From: Paracoccus wurundjeri
Lineage (GTDB): Bacteria; Pseudomonadota; Alphaproteobacteria; Rhodobacterales; Rhodobacteraceae
NCBI RefSeq assembly: GCF_030678915.1
Contig: NZ_JAUUTZ010000033.1
Coordinates: 1-44,361, forward strand
Direction: 5' to 3'
DNA: 44,361 nt
A program made the translations under genes and the position numbers. Position 1 is the stretch's first letter, and the number at the start of each line of letters is the position of its first letter. Of the stretch, positions 34,144-42,646 are shown one piece after another. The notes under the pieces are model-generated. The model ran no database searches. It was not told the DNA's origin and saw only the letters and a program-made list of their open reading frames with translations.

Positions 34144-35166
34144 TCAGATGAAGATTTTTGTCGCGTTGGATCGTGCCCAGTCCTTCGCCTCTTGCGACGC
34201 CGCCCATTTGATCGCGTTCAGCATAAGCTGTTCATAGGCCGGATGCGACCAGGCGTTATTGTCGTGGCCGGGCTGAATGTAAACGACCGGTGAATTCTCG
34301 GCGCTCTTGTACCATCCGGCCAGATTGCTGCCCGGGGGGTGGCCGTCGCCAACATTCGCGCGGTTCGGCGCATGGGCGAATGATTCAACTTCGGCCTTGA
34401 AGTCGGTGGATAGCAACGGATGCACCGAATCTTCCAGAACGGGGCAGAGATAGGGCTCGTCCACGAGGTCGAAGTCGGTGATGCCCGCCGTGATGGGGTG
34501 ATTTGTATCGACCACAGTGAAGCGCTGTTCGGTGCCCTGACGGTAGCCGGATTTCGGGTAGTCCACGCCTCGAACGTTCTTGATGTCATTGCCCCAGTCG
34601 GCAGCTGCACCCATCACTTCGATATAGGCGTTGGTCCCGCTGACGCCGGCAGGCCAAGTATGAACCCAAGATGCCAGCGAATGATGGAAGAAGACGAAGC
34701 CCTTGTCTCCATCGATCAGCAGCTGCTTCAGGTCAGCCTGAAGTTTTTCGGACGGGGCACGATATTCGTAAACTGGCTTGCCATCTGCATCGAGACCGGT
34801 TTGCTCGCGCCCAGCGAAAGCATCATAGAACAGAAATACATCATAAGCCTTGGCCAGTTCAGGGTCGAAAAAATGTTCAGCTGCGGGATGCTCGATATGA
34901 GTCCAGGTGATGTCTTCACCAAAGCGGTCGAGCATCCGAAACAAGTTTTCCCGGTCGAAGGCGTGGAACGCCGTGACGAACAGCACACGAATCGGGCCAA
35001 CACCACCCTGCGTAGGCAGGTCAGTCGTTGAGGTGCTGTTGATCGGTGCGCCAACGCCAAGCGGCGAAGTGCCTTCGGCGCGAACGGCCAGAGGCAGAGC
35101 TGCGGTCGCAGCAGCGGTCGCAAAAAGTGCACGACGCGACAGGGTCGGTTTTTTGTCTTCGGACAT
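34144..35166 (-). CDS. Tat-exported ThuA-like protein
   Basis: A 340-residue protein with a twin-arginine signal: LSRRALFATAAATAALPLAVRA near residues 10-30, so it is folded in the cytoplasm and exported by Tat to the periplasm. The mature part is a ThuA-like (amidotransferase-fold) domain: IRVLFVTAFHAFDRENLFRML, YDVFLFYDAFAG, KGFVFFHHSLASWVHTWP, NHPITAGITDFDLVDEPYLCPV and PVVYIQPGHDNNAWSHPAY. AGGAGG precedes the chosen ATG. The HHSLASW and H-P-I-T residues match the conserved His/Asp sites of ThuA proteins involved in sugar modification. It is co-transcribed with a cysteine hydrolase (64-base gap) next to a TRAP importer. Substrate is unknown. Confidence 0.82.
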   Translation of the reverse strand: MSEDKKPTLSRRALFATAAATAALPLAVRAEGTSPLGVGAPINSTSTTDLPTQGGVGPIRVLFVTAFHAFDRENLFRMLDRFGEDITWTHIEHPAAEHFFDPELAKAYDVFLFYDAFAGREQTGLDADGKPVYEYRAPSEKLQADLKQLLIDGDKGFVFFHHSLASWVHTWPAGVSGTNAYIEVMGAAADWGNDIKNVRGVDYPKSGYRQGTEQRFTVVDTNHPITAGITDFDLVDEPYLCPVLEDSVHPLLSTDFKAEVESFAHAPNRANVGDGHPPGSNLAGWYKSAENSPVVYIQPGHDNNAWSHPAYEQLMLNAIKWAASQEAKDWARSNATKIFI

Positions 35167-35230
35167 CGGGCTTCCTCCTGATATTGGGCTGTGCCGGTAA
35201 CGTTGCCTGTCACCAGCGCGGATCTTCGGG

Positions 35231-35875
35231 TCAGGCGCGGGCGTAGCCGCCACCTTCGGTTACGTTGACAGCACCGCCGGTCAGTTCGGCCAACCACTCG
35301 GTATGATCGAGAGGTCGCGAGAACATCGGGAAGTTTTTGGTACAGGCGTGAACCTGCTCCTCCTGACTGAGCGTAGCAGTGCAGTCGGTCAGGGTGACGA
35401 CGTCATAACCCTTTTCGTAACCGCTGCGCATGGTCGATTCGACACAGCAGTTGGTCAGGAATCCACCAAGCGCGAATCCAGTGATGCCCCGGCTACGCAG
35501 GATGAAGTCAAGGTTGGTGCTTTCGAAACCGCACAGGCCACGCTTACCTTCGATGACAATATCACCATCCACAGGCTTCAGAGCGTCGACGATCTCGGCA
35601 CCCCATTCGCCTTTGCGAAAGGATGAAGAATCAACAACTCCCTTCAGGATACCATATGGGTCTGCGCGCAATTCTTTGTACCCCTCGGCGAAGCTGATCG
35701 GCACGTGCACGATTTGCACACCCATTATGCGGGCTTCGGCCACAGTGTTGATGGTGTTTGTCAGCATGTTCGTGCTATCCATGACTGGCCTGACAGCATC
35801 GTGCAGCGTACCGCCCGGCGTGGTGAAATCGTTCTGGAATTCGATCAGAACTAATGCGTTTTTTTTGGGATTCAT
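35231..35875 (-). CDS. Isochorismatase-family cysteine hydrolase
   Basis: A 214-residue cytoplasmic enzyme. The catalytic Cys is in GGFLTNCCVESTMR with the cis-peptide, and the Lys in VIEGKRGLCGF. The third triad residue, normally Asp in the motif DxQNDF, is Glu here (LVLIEFQNDF). Other motifs fit (TPGGTLHD, VVTLTDCTATLS). The family includes nicotinamidases, N-carbamoylsarcosine and biuret amidohydrolases and true isochorismatases. The Asp-to-Glu change occurs in a subgroup of uncharacterised members and may alter substrate use. It leads a two-gene operon with the Tat-exported ThuA-like protein and lies 203 bp from the TRAP genes. Confidence 0.85.
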   Translation of the reverse strand: MNPKKNALVLIEFQNDFTTPGGTLHDAVRPVMDSTNMLTNTINTVAEARIMGVQIVHVPISFAEGYKELRADPYGILKGVVDSSSFRKGEWGAEIVDALKPVDGDIVIEGKRGLCGFESTNLDFILRSRGITGFALGGFLTNCCVESTMRSGYEKGYDVVTLTDCTATLSQEEQVHACTKNFPMFSRPLDHTEWLAELTGGAVNVTEGGGYARA

Positions 35876-36004
35876 TTTTTCCTCCAGATTGAAATCTGTC
35901 CGTTATGCCGTTTTTTGGCGTGTCACTTCGCGATTTATTGGAAATAACCATAGCGCGAATGGGAAGCTTTCATCAATTACACGGGAAAAATTAAATCTTA
36001 ATGA

Positions 36005-36034
36005 TATAATAATATAAATACACATATTATTATA
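36005..36034. promoter_or_regulatory. AT-rich perfect inverted repeat upstream of the cysteine hydrolase
   Basis: TATAATAATAT and ATATTATTATA, perfect 11-bp arms with an 8-base spacer, in the 203-bp gap between the TRAP large-subunit gene and the cysteine hydrolase gene. Similar AATAATATTAT words recur in the spacer upstream of dctP (39041-39052 and about 39095-39104). It may be a shared operator, or the -10 regions of AT-rich promoters, or a terminator for the TRAP operon. AT-rich sequence gives such repeats by chance more easily than GC-rich. Confidence 0.45.
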
Positions 36035-36078
36035 AGAAACTCCCCAAGATATTCTCATTTTTTACTTAATCCTGGCTG

Positions 36079-37353
36079 TTACTTGTAAATAAAATCTCGC
36101 ATAAACAAAGAAATTTCCGGAACATAAGTAATAACGATCAGGCACAAGATCATCATACCAATCATCGGTATCAGACGCGGGACCACGTGATCGAACGGAA
36201 TTTTTCCGACTGTACAGGCAGCAAAGACATTTACTGCCATAGGCGGTGTGACCATGCCGATGGCGAGGGCTACGATCATAATCAATCCCAAATGAACCGG
36301 ATCAACACCTATCTGAATGGCAACAGGCGCGATAATCGGCGTCAGAACCAAAACCGCCGAGTTAGTTTCAAGGATCATTCCAATAAGCAGCAGGCCGATA
36401 TTCAAGACGATCAAGAAGATCAGCTTGCTTTCGAAATGCTCTGTCAGAAAACGCCCAAGTTGATCGGGCACACCGGCGCGAGTGATCATATAGCTGAAAA
36501 GACCCGCACAAGCGATGATGATCATGATCATGGCAACCGAGATAACTGACTTGTGCAGGATGACGGGAATATCGCGGATCTTTACCTCGCGATATATCCC
36601 CATGCCAACGATCAGCGCGGCAAAGACGGCGATAATGGATGCCTCGGTCGGGGTGGTGATGCCGGTATAGATGCCGCCCAATATGATAATCGGCAACGAC
36701 AATGCAGGCAGGGCTGCCAAGAATGCGTGCGCCACCGGCAGGCGGTCAACATGATCATTCTGGCCATAGCCTTTGTAGCGGCAATAAAGCAGCGTAAAGA
36801 TTAACATCACGGTACCGACGAATAACCCCGGCCCAATCGCGGCGATGAAAAGTTGTCCGATCGAAACTTCGGCAGCGACACCGTAAAGGATCAACGGAAT
36901 AGAGGGTGGTAAGATGATTCCCAGTTCAGCCGAAGTGGCTTGCAACGCCCCGGCATAGCCACGGGGATAGCCGTGTTTTACCAGTGCCGGGATCAGAATC
37001 GCACCAATGGCAAAGGTTGTCGCAATCGAGGATCCGGATACAGCCGCAAACATCATGCAGGTCAGCACGCAGGTCGCGGCCAGCCCGCCCGGCAATCCGC
37101 CGACCATCGCTTTTGCCAAGGCGACAAGGCGGCTGGAGATGCCGCCGCGCTCCATGATATTACCAGCCAGAATGAAGAACGGAATAGCTGCCAGTGGGAA
37201 CTTGTCGATGGCCGAAAAGATTTCTTTCGGCAAGATCAACATGTTTGCGCCGCTCAGCCACAGACCCGCGATCCCCGCCAGCCCAAGCGCGGCGGCAACA
37301 GGCAGGGAAATGGCAAAGCCGATAAGAGTAACGGCCAACATAAGATAGGACAT
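36079..37353 (-). CDS. dctM: TRAP transporter large permease subunit (DctM family)
   Basis: A 424-residue polytopic inner-membrane protein, the usual length of DctM. It starts MLAVTLIGFAISLPVAAALGLAG and has about 12 hydrophobic segments, with family motifs such as IPFFILAGNIMERGGIS, GSGS-like VSGSSIATTFAIGAI, SAELGIILPPSIPLILYG and GLIMIVALAIGMVTPPMAVNVF. It imports an organic acid by Na+ or H+ symport together with DctQ and DctP. Third gene of a dctP-dctQ-dctM operon; the gap to dctQ is 10 bases. The ligand is suggested by neighbours to be a sugar acid or 2-oxo acid. Confidence 0.94.
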   Translation of the reverse strand: MSYLMLAVTLIGFAISLPVAAALGLAGIAGLWLSGANMLILPKEIFSAIDKFPLAAIPFFILAGNIMERGGISSRLVALAKAMVGGLPGGLAATCVLTCMMFAAVSGSSIATTFAIGAILIPALVKHGYPRGYAGALQATSAELGIILPPSIPLILYGVAAEVSIGQLFIAAIGPGLFVGTVMLIFTLLYCRYKGYGQNDHVDRLPVAHAFLAALPALSLPIIILGGIYTGITTPTEASIIAVFAALIVGMGIYREVKIRDIPVILHKSVISVAMIMIIIACAGLFSYMITRAGVPDQLGRFLTEHFESKLIFLIVLNIGLLLIGMILETNSAVLVLTPIIAPVAIQIGVDPVHLGLIMIVALAIGMVTPPMAVNVFAACTVGKIPFDHVVPRLIPMIGMMILCLIVITYVPEISLFMRDFIYK

Positions 37354-37363
37354 TCAGGTTCCC

Positions 37364-37870
37364 CTAGATCGTGTGCTCGAGTTCCGTGTCGGCTGAGTCT
37401 GCCGGAGGGTCAAAATAATGTGCAATCGTTGCAAACGCGGCGAACAGGCAACCGATGGGGATGGCCAGATAGGCCCAGAAGACGGTCATGAATTCCAGTC
37501 CGATGATCGCCTGTCTCGTGCTGCGGAGGGTGTAGTCCAGCCCCCACCAGCCCAGCATCGCCAGAAAGATAAGAGTCAGCATAAGAAGAACCACTTCATG
37601 GCTTTTCCGCCACCGAGCCGGCAATTTTCGACGCATGAGGTCCATGGTGATCATGCTGCCTGTGCGGAACAGTACCGCCATTCCCAGAAACACCATCCAG
37701 TTCAGGCTGATGCGAACCAGAACCTCGGTCCACTCAAAGGGGAACTTGAAGAAAAAGCGTGACGACACTTGCAAAAGACCAAGGCAGGCTGCCAGCGCGA
37801 GCAATGCTGAAGAAACGGCTGAAAGGACAGCGATGAAAGTTCTGTCCGCAAAGCGCAGAATGGCGATCAT
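37364..37870 (-). CDS. dctQ: TRAP transporter small permease subunit (DctQ family)
   Basis: A 168-residue inner-membrane protein with four transmembrane segments. AVSSALLALAACLGLLQVSSRFF, WTEVLVRISLNWMVFLG and the final YLAIPIGCLFAAFATIAHYF are typical of DctQ. It bridges DctP and DctM in tripartite TRAP importers. The gap to dctP is 79 bases and contains a hairpin. Confidence 0.9.
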   Translation of the reverse strand: MIAILRFADRTFIAVLSAVSSALLALAACLGLLQVSSRFFFKFPFEWTEVLVRISLNWMVFLGMAVLFRTGSMITMDLMRRKLPARWRKSHEVVLLMLTLIFLAMLGWWGLDYTLRSTRQAIIGLEFMTVFWAYLAIPIGCLFAAFATIAHYFDPPADSADTELEHTI

Positions 37871-37915
37871 GTTCGATATAACTCCCGTCCGGGGTGATCA
37901 GGATAAGCGATCATC

Positions 37916-37933
37916 TGTGCGGATGTTCGCACA
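37916..37933 (-). terminator. Intercistronic hairpin between dctP and dctQ
   Basis: TGTGCG-gatgtt-CGCACA, perfect 6-bp arms, no T-tract. It probably stabilises the dctP message or attenuates the permease genes. Confidence 0.45.
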
Positions 37934-37949
37934 TTATCTGCAGTGCGGA

Positions 37950-38945
37950 TCAGTCCGACGGTTGCCAGTTGAGAATCCGGTCAAGGTCTTCCGAGCCGTT
38001 TTCGTCGATAAAGTCCTGCCGGGATTCGGCTAACCTCTCGATAAAGGCATCACGTTCGATGTCTTCGATGATTTCCATTCCGGCGGCGCGCATGGTATCC
38101 AGCGCGTTGGCTTCATCCTCGTCCACCCGGGCGCGGTTGGCAGCAGCCCCGACTTTGGCAGCTTCGACGAAAGCCACCTGATCTTCAGCTGGCAGAGAGT
38201 CGAACAGATCGAGATTCATCAAGAAGACACAGGGCGAAAACACATGCCCCGTCAGGGTCATATATTTCTGCACCTCCTGAAAGTTGTTGGATTCAATCAC
38301 CGAAATGGGGTTTTCCTGACCGTCAACTACACCTTGCTGCAGCGCTGCGAAGACTTCGGTGAATGCCATCGGTGTGGGCAGGATTCCCAGCTCGCGATAG
38401 GCTGCGATGTGCACCGGATTTTCCATCGTGCGCAGCTTCATTCCGTCAAGATCGTCGGGCGACGTGATCGGACGGATGTTATTGGTCATATGGCGGAAGC
38501 CATTGTCTGCCCAGGCCAGCCCCTTGATGCCGGCGGTTTCAAACCGGGCCAGCAGTTCTTCACCTATTTCGCTGTCCAGGACGCCACGCGCATGTTCATA
38601 GTCGCGGAACAGGTAGGGGACGTCCAGAACTTCCAGTTCGGGCACAAAGTTCGGCACAGGTCCGGTTGATGTGAAGGTCACTTCCAGCGTGCCAAGCTGC
38701 ACGCCTTCAATCGATTCGCGTTCCGCACCCAGTGCACCGGCATAGAAGGTCTGGACATCATACCGGTCGTCGGTCAGCCGTTCCAGTTCTTCTGCAAATG
38801 CGTCAATTGCCACGCCATGATGACCATTTTTCGGCATCGAAACATTAACACGAATAACTGTTTGCCCGACAGCTGCGCTGCCTATCATTATTACCCCTGC
38901 CGCGACCAGAGACAGTACGCCCAATTTCCTGTGATGTACTGACAT
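37950..38945 (-). CDS. dctP: TRAP transporter substrate-binding protein (DctP family)
   Basis: A 331-residue periplasmic protein. The signal peptide (MSVHHRKLGVLSLVAAGVIMIGSAAVG) is cleaved before QTVIRVN. Family features include GHHGVAIDAFAEELERLT, the carboxylate-binding Arg segment LDGMKLRTMENPVH, YRELGILPTPMAFTEVFAALQQGVVDGQENPI, which is the DctP signature, and an ITSPDDLDG lead-in. I choose the ATG at 38945 because GGGAGGG precedes it; a longer frame from 39017 is unsupported. It is the first TRAP gene and divergent from the monooxygenase/aldolase operon. Ligands of DctP proteins are carboxylates. Confidence 0.93.
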   Translation of the reverse strand: MSVHHRKLGVLSLVAAGVIMIGSAAVGQTVIRVNVSMPKNGHHGVAIDAFAEELERLTDDRYDVQTFYAGALGAERESIEGVQLGTLEVTFTSTGPVPNFVPELEVLDVPYLFRDYEHARGVLDSEIGEELLARFETAGIKGLAWADNGFRHMTNNIRPITSPDDLDGMKLRTMENPVHIAAYRELGILPTPMAFTEVFAALQQGVVDGQENPISVIESNNFQEVQKYMTLTGHVFSPCVFLMNLDLFDSLPAEDQVAFVEAAKVGAAANRARVDEDEANALDTMRAAGMEIIEDIERDAFIERLAESRQDFIDENGSEDLDRILNWQPSD

Positions 38946-39149
38946 TATGTACCCTCCCCAAGCAATGTCATTATAATAAGCTGGGTGCAGTGAAAGCCGT
39001 GGAGAGTTTAACCGCAAGAGAAATGATAAAATCTACCATTTAATAATATTATAAGATTATAGCATTAAGAAAAGTATTTAATAGGAAGATTTGACTAATA
39101 TTATTCTGCATCCTAATCCTCATATTTATCAAAAGGGGGGCATCACTTC
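38946..39149. promoter_or_regulatory. AT-rich divergent promoter region between dctP and the aldolase operon
   Basis: A 204-bp spacer unusually rich in A+T, containing the palindrome ATAATATTAT (39043-39052) and another AATATTATT near 39096. Both flanking operons must start here. The same words occur in the inverted repeat at 36005-36034. Confidence 0.5.
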
Positions 39150-39443
39150 ATGATTGTTATGACAGTCGAATACCACGTTAAACCCGGAAAAATGCAAGAT
39201 GTCTTGCAAGGACTTAAAGAGATGAGCGTCTTGGTAAAGGCCGAAGAAATTGGCTGTCTTGGATATCAGGTTTTGCGCCCACATGGTGTAGAAAATCGCC
39301 TTCTTTTGGTTGAGTCGTATATTGATGAGGCGGCGCTCGAGGATCACCGGAAAACTGTGCATTTCAAGAATATTCTGGAAGTCAAGGTTGTTCCGCTGCT
39401 GGATGATCGGATTCGCAATTTCTACACAGCAGAGGTTATGTAA
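39150..39443 (+). CDS. Antibiotic biosynthesis monooxygenase (ABM) domain protein
   Basis: A 97-residue ABM/dimeric alpha-beta barrel protein: MIVMTVEYHVKPGKMQDVLQ, EEIGCLGYQVLR, NRLLLVESYIDEAALEDHRK, HFKNILEVKV. The pattern CLGY-V ... ESY-DEAALE-H is that of putative quinol monooxygenases (YgiN-like) and of many small cytoplasmic proteins found beside catabolic genes. Monooxygenase activity is not assured. It precedes the exported aldolase by 69 bases on the same strand and is probably cotranscribed with it. Confidence 0.82.
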   Translation: MIVMTVEYHVKPGKMQDVLQGLKEMSVLVKAEEIGCLGYQVLRPHGVENRLLLVESYIDEAALEDHRKTVHFKNILEVKVVPLLDDRIRNFYTAEVM

Positions 39444-39512
39444 TTCATCTTCATTATTTTGGAAATGAACAAATAACTTCTGTAATCCAGTTAAAATAGG
39501 AGGAGAACTAAC

Positions 39513-40391
39513 ATGAAACTCACAACGAAAGCGGCCCTTGCCGCCATAACAGCATCGGCTTTGGCGTTTCCAGCCCTTGCGCAAGATCCGGACTTTAAGG
39601 CCGCTGATTTCAAATATGGTCCAAGCTTCGATGTGGAGGGCGAGGTTGAAGTTTGGAACACCGCCAAGCAGAAAATTCTGGCTGGTGAGGACCTGGTCGG
39701 CGGCACTGTCCGTTCGGACAACCCGCGCATCTATTGCTCGATGGCAAATGCTGGCTATGACTTCGTTTGGGTTGAAATGCAGCACGATCAAACGAACTGG
39801 GCATCGCTCGCCTCGATGTATCGCGAATGTCACGATGCGCCGGCAGTTCCGGGCGTTCGTATTGCGGAAACGACCGAACGCGAAATCCAGCACGCGATGG
39901 ACGCAGGCGCAATGGTTCTGGTCGTTCCGACCATCGACAGCGCAGAGGAAGCCCGTGAGGTCGTGAAATGGACCTACTTCCCGCCGGTAGGACGCCATAG
40001 CTCGGGCGGAGGTCAGTTCTCGGACTTCTACAAGGATGTTCCGAACGGATATCGTAATTCGTTCAACGAGAATATTGTGGTGATCACGATGATCGAAACG
40101 ATGGAGGGCGTTGAGAACGTTGAAGAAATTGCCGAGGTAGAAGGTATAGACGCGCTGATGGTCGCGTCGGGTGATCTGGGCAACTTCTCCGGCTATTCAG
40201 AAGGTGATCCAGAGTATGAAGCCATTGTTGACCGTATTGTTGCTGCCGCTCAGGCCAACGGAAAGAAGGTTTGCGGCCCGTTGAAATGGCGCGCTGATCG
40301 TCAGGATTTCACCTGCTTTCAGGGTGGTGCGGACCTGAGCCTTGTTGCCGCAGGTGCGGCCGCTGAGTTGGAAGAAACGGCTCGTAATTAA
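39513..40391 (+). CDS. HpcH/HpaI family aldolase with a Sec signal peptide (exported)
   Basis: A 292-residue protein. Residues 1-23 form a clear Sec signal peptide (MKLTTK, hydrophobic core, ALA before QDPD). The mature ~269 residues are an HpcH/HpaI class II pyruvate aldolase with all key residues: His about 91 in EMQHDQ, Arg about 116 in PGVRIAE, metal ligands Glu about 195 in MIETMEG and Asp about 221 in ASGDLGNF, and the YFPPVGRHSSGG loop. Four Cys (about 75, 106, 254, 268) would suit periplasmic disulphides. Family enzymes are normally cytoplasmic, so export is unusual. The strong site AGGAGGAG lies before the ATG. GarL, the 5-keto-4-deoxyglucarate aldolase, is in this family, and the next genes look like GarR and a glycerate kinase; still, the substrate is inferred from context. 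Confidence 0.85.
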   Translation: MKLTTKAALAAITASALAFPALAQDPDFKAADFKYGPSFDVEGEVEVWNTAKQKILAGEDLVGGTVRSDNPRIYCSMANAGYDFVWVEMQHDQTNWASLASMYRECHDAPAVPGVRIAETTEREIQHAMDAGAMVLVVPTIDSAEEAREVVKWTYFPPVGRHSSGGGQFSDFYKDVPNGYRNSFNENIVVITMIETMEGVENVEEIAEVEGIDALMVASGDLGNFSGYSEGDPEYEAIVDRIVAAAQANGKKVCGPLKWRADRQDFTCFQGGADLSLVAAGAAAELEETARN

Positions 40392-40496
40392 GTGTTTTGT
40401 CCGGACGACTTCGGTCGTCCGGCTTACCACCCGTACCATGCTTCTGCAGGGCGGGCACAGCTTTCTATGGATGCAGGCATAGCGGACGGATTGAAT

Positions 40497-41369
40497 ATGA
40501 AGATTGGATTTATCGGAGTTGGGATCATGGGCGCGCCGATGGCGGGCCATTTACTGGCTGCCGGGCATGAACTGGCTATCTATGGTCGCAGCAAGCGTCC
40601 TGTGGCGCTTGGGGCGGCCACATTCTGCCTCAACTCGCGTGAGGTTACCGAAAAAAGCGACACGATTATCCTGATGTTGCCTAATACCCCTGACGTCGAG
40701 ACTGCCCTGTTCGGTGCTGATGGCGTTGCCGAAGGGCTAACGCCCGGTAAGCTGGTCGTGGATATGAGCTCGATTTCTCCTGTCGCCACCAAAGCGTTTG
40801 CCGCGAAGCTGGCGGACTTGGGCTGCGATTTCGTCGATGCGCCGGTTTCGGGCGGTGAAGTCGGCGCAAAACAGGCGACGCTGTCGATCATGGCAGGCGG
40901 CGGTGCCGAGGCTTTTGCCCGCGCCCGGCCGCTGTTTGAACTGATGGGTAAGAACATCACCCATGTTGGCGATGCCGGTGCTGGGCAGGTGGCCAAAATC
41001 GCCAACCAAATGATCGTCGCGCTGAACATCGGTGCAGTTGCCGAGGCACTCGTTTTCGCTTCGCGAGCCGGTGCTGATCCTGCAAAGGTACGTGAAGCAC
41101 TGATGGGCGGTTTTGCGACATCCCGGGTGTTGGAGGTACATGGCGAACGGATGATTGCCCGCACTTTTGATCCGGGATTCCGTATCGAACTGCACCAAAA
41201 GGATCTCAACAACGCGCTGGAATCTGCTCGTCAGATGGGATTGGCTTTGCCCGCCACGGCCACGGGACAGCAACTGTTCTCGGCCTGCGTTGCGCAGGGC
41301 GGAGCAGGCTGGGATCATTCGGCGCTGGTGCGGGCGATCGAAGTTATGGGCGCCCATGAAATCACCTGA
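40497..41369 (+). CDS. Tartronate-semialdehyde-reductase-like beta-hydroxyacid dehydrogenase (GarR/GlxR type)
   Basis: A 290-residue NAD(P)-dependent beta-hydroxyacid dehydrogenase. The dinucleotide motif GFIGVGIMGAPMAGH, the substrate motif DAPVSGGEVGAKQATLSIMAGG and the catalytic Lys in GAGQVAKIANQMIV are intact. This family includes tartronate semialdehyde reductase and 3-hydroxyisobutyrate dehydrogenase; the following glycerate kinase favours the former. An earlier ATG at 40467 is also possible, but MKIGF is the normal family start. It would reduce tartronate semialdehyde, a product of GarL-type aldol cleavage, to D-glycerate. It lies about 105 bases after the exported aldolase. Confidence 0.86.
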   Translation: MKIGFIGVGIMGAPMAGHLLAAGHELAIYGRSKRPVALGAATFCLNSREVTEKSDTIILMLPNTPDVETALFGADGVAEGLTPGKLVVDMSSISPVATKAFAAKLADLGCDFVDAPVSGGEVGAKQATLSIMAGGGAEAFARARPLFELMGKNITHVGDAGAGQVAKIANQMIVALNIGAVAEALVFASRAGADPAKVREALMGGFATSRVLEVHGERMIARTFDPGFRIELHQKDLNNALESARQMGLALPATATGQQLFSACVAQGGAGWDHSALVRAIEVMGAHEIT

Positions 41370-41429
41370 AGCAGAGACGCTGGGAACCCCGGCGGGTGGC
41401 TTGCCCGGTTCGCCTGTCGTGCATACCAG

Positions 41430-42619
41430 GTGGACTGCAGAACCGTTCTGCACGATCTGTTCAGGGCGGCACTTGCGGCATATGGCCCAGAGGGCAAGTT
41501 TGACGGTATTCTTCCCTCTCGCCCAAGGGGACGGGTGATCGTGGTTGGGGCAGGAAAGGCGGCGGCCCGCATGGCCAATGCATTGAGACAGTCCCCTGTG
41601 CGGGCTGGTAATCACGCGCTATGATTATTCTTGTCCGACATGGATGATCGAAGTGCCAGAGGCCGCGCATCCGGTGCCGGATCAGGCCGGGCTTTCGGGG
41701 GCCTCGCGGATTGCAGACATTGTACGCAGTGCAGGAGCTGATGATTTGGTGGTGGTCCTGATGTCAGGGGACGCATCGTCATTTCTTGTCAGTCCGGGGT
41801 CGGGCGTCACGTTTGAAGATAAACGCAAGGTCAACCAGCAGCTTTTGCGCAGAGGGATCCCGATTGGCAGTATGAATTTGGTACGCAAGTCTCTTTCCGC
41901 AATCAAGGAGGAGAGTCGGCGTAATTTGTCACACCAACCAAGGTTGTAACTTATATCATTTCTGATGTGCCCCGAGACGATCCGGCAATCATCGGGTCCG
42001 GCCCGACGGTGATTGAGGATGTCTCGCCCGATGAAGTTTTGTCCATCATCCACCGTTATGGCGTTCATCTGCCTCCGGGCCCGCATGACGTTCTGACCTG
42101 GTCCCGGTCGAATACCGGGCTCCAGACCGGTCCCATCCAAGTGATTGCCAATTCACGGATGGCATTGCTCGCGGCAGCAGAAAAAGCTGTTGCCTTTGGT
42201 TTGCAGCCTCTGATTCTGGGTGAGGCTCGAGAGATGGGAATATCGCGTGCTGGTATAGCTCACTCTGCGCGGCGTTACGGAGTTCCAGTATCTGCTCCGG
42301 CTGTATTGCTCAGCGGCAGTGAAACGACGGTCACTGTGCGTTGTGACGGGCGGGGAGGACGTAATGCTGAATTTCTGCTGGCATTTGCAATTGTGATTGC
42401 GATGGAGGATGCCTCCTGCGCGACCATTGCCTCTGATACCGACGGAAGCGACGGCAGTGGTGATAAGCAGGCGCCTGGTTCGCCGAAAACCTGTCTCTGC
42501 GCGACGAAGGGAGCCTGCAACGCGAATATCTATCCCGGAATGATGTCTATAATTACTTCCAAGCAGTAGATCGGCTGATTTTCACCGTCCCAACGCTGAC
42601 AAACGTGAATGATTTCTAG
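41430..42619 (+). pseudogene. Glycerate 2-kinase (GckA/MOFRL type), broken by at least three frameshifts
   Basis: The GTG at 41430 opens LHDLFRAALAAYGPEGKF, then VVGAGKAAARMA, the N-terminus of glycerate kinases of the DUF4147/MOFRL family. Frame breaks occur near 41598 (then VITRYDY, EVPEAAHPVPDQAG, LVVVLMSGDASSFL), in 41905-41950 (then VVTYIISDVPRDDPAIIGSG, GRGGRNAEFLLAFA and ASDTDGSDGSGD), and near 42475 (then YLSRNDVYNYFQAVDRL, PTLTNVNDF, stop). All domains can be followed end to end when frames are switched, so the gene is full length but unreadable as one protein. It would phosphorylate D-glycerate to 2-phosphoglycerate. Recent decay or clustered sequence errors are both possible. Confidence 0.85.
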
Positions 42620-42646
42620 GCGATCCTACTGTGGTAGGCATCCAGA

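Noticed and set aside
39129..39998. Minus-strand 289-codon frame across the ABM and aldolase genes
   Set aside because: It spans two well-supported plus-strand genes and their spacer and shows no recognisable domain.
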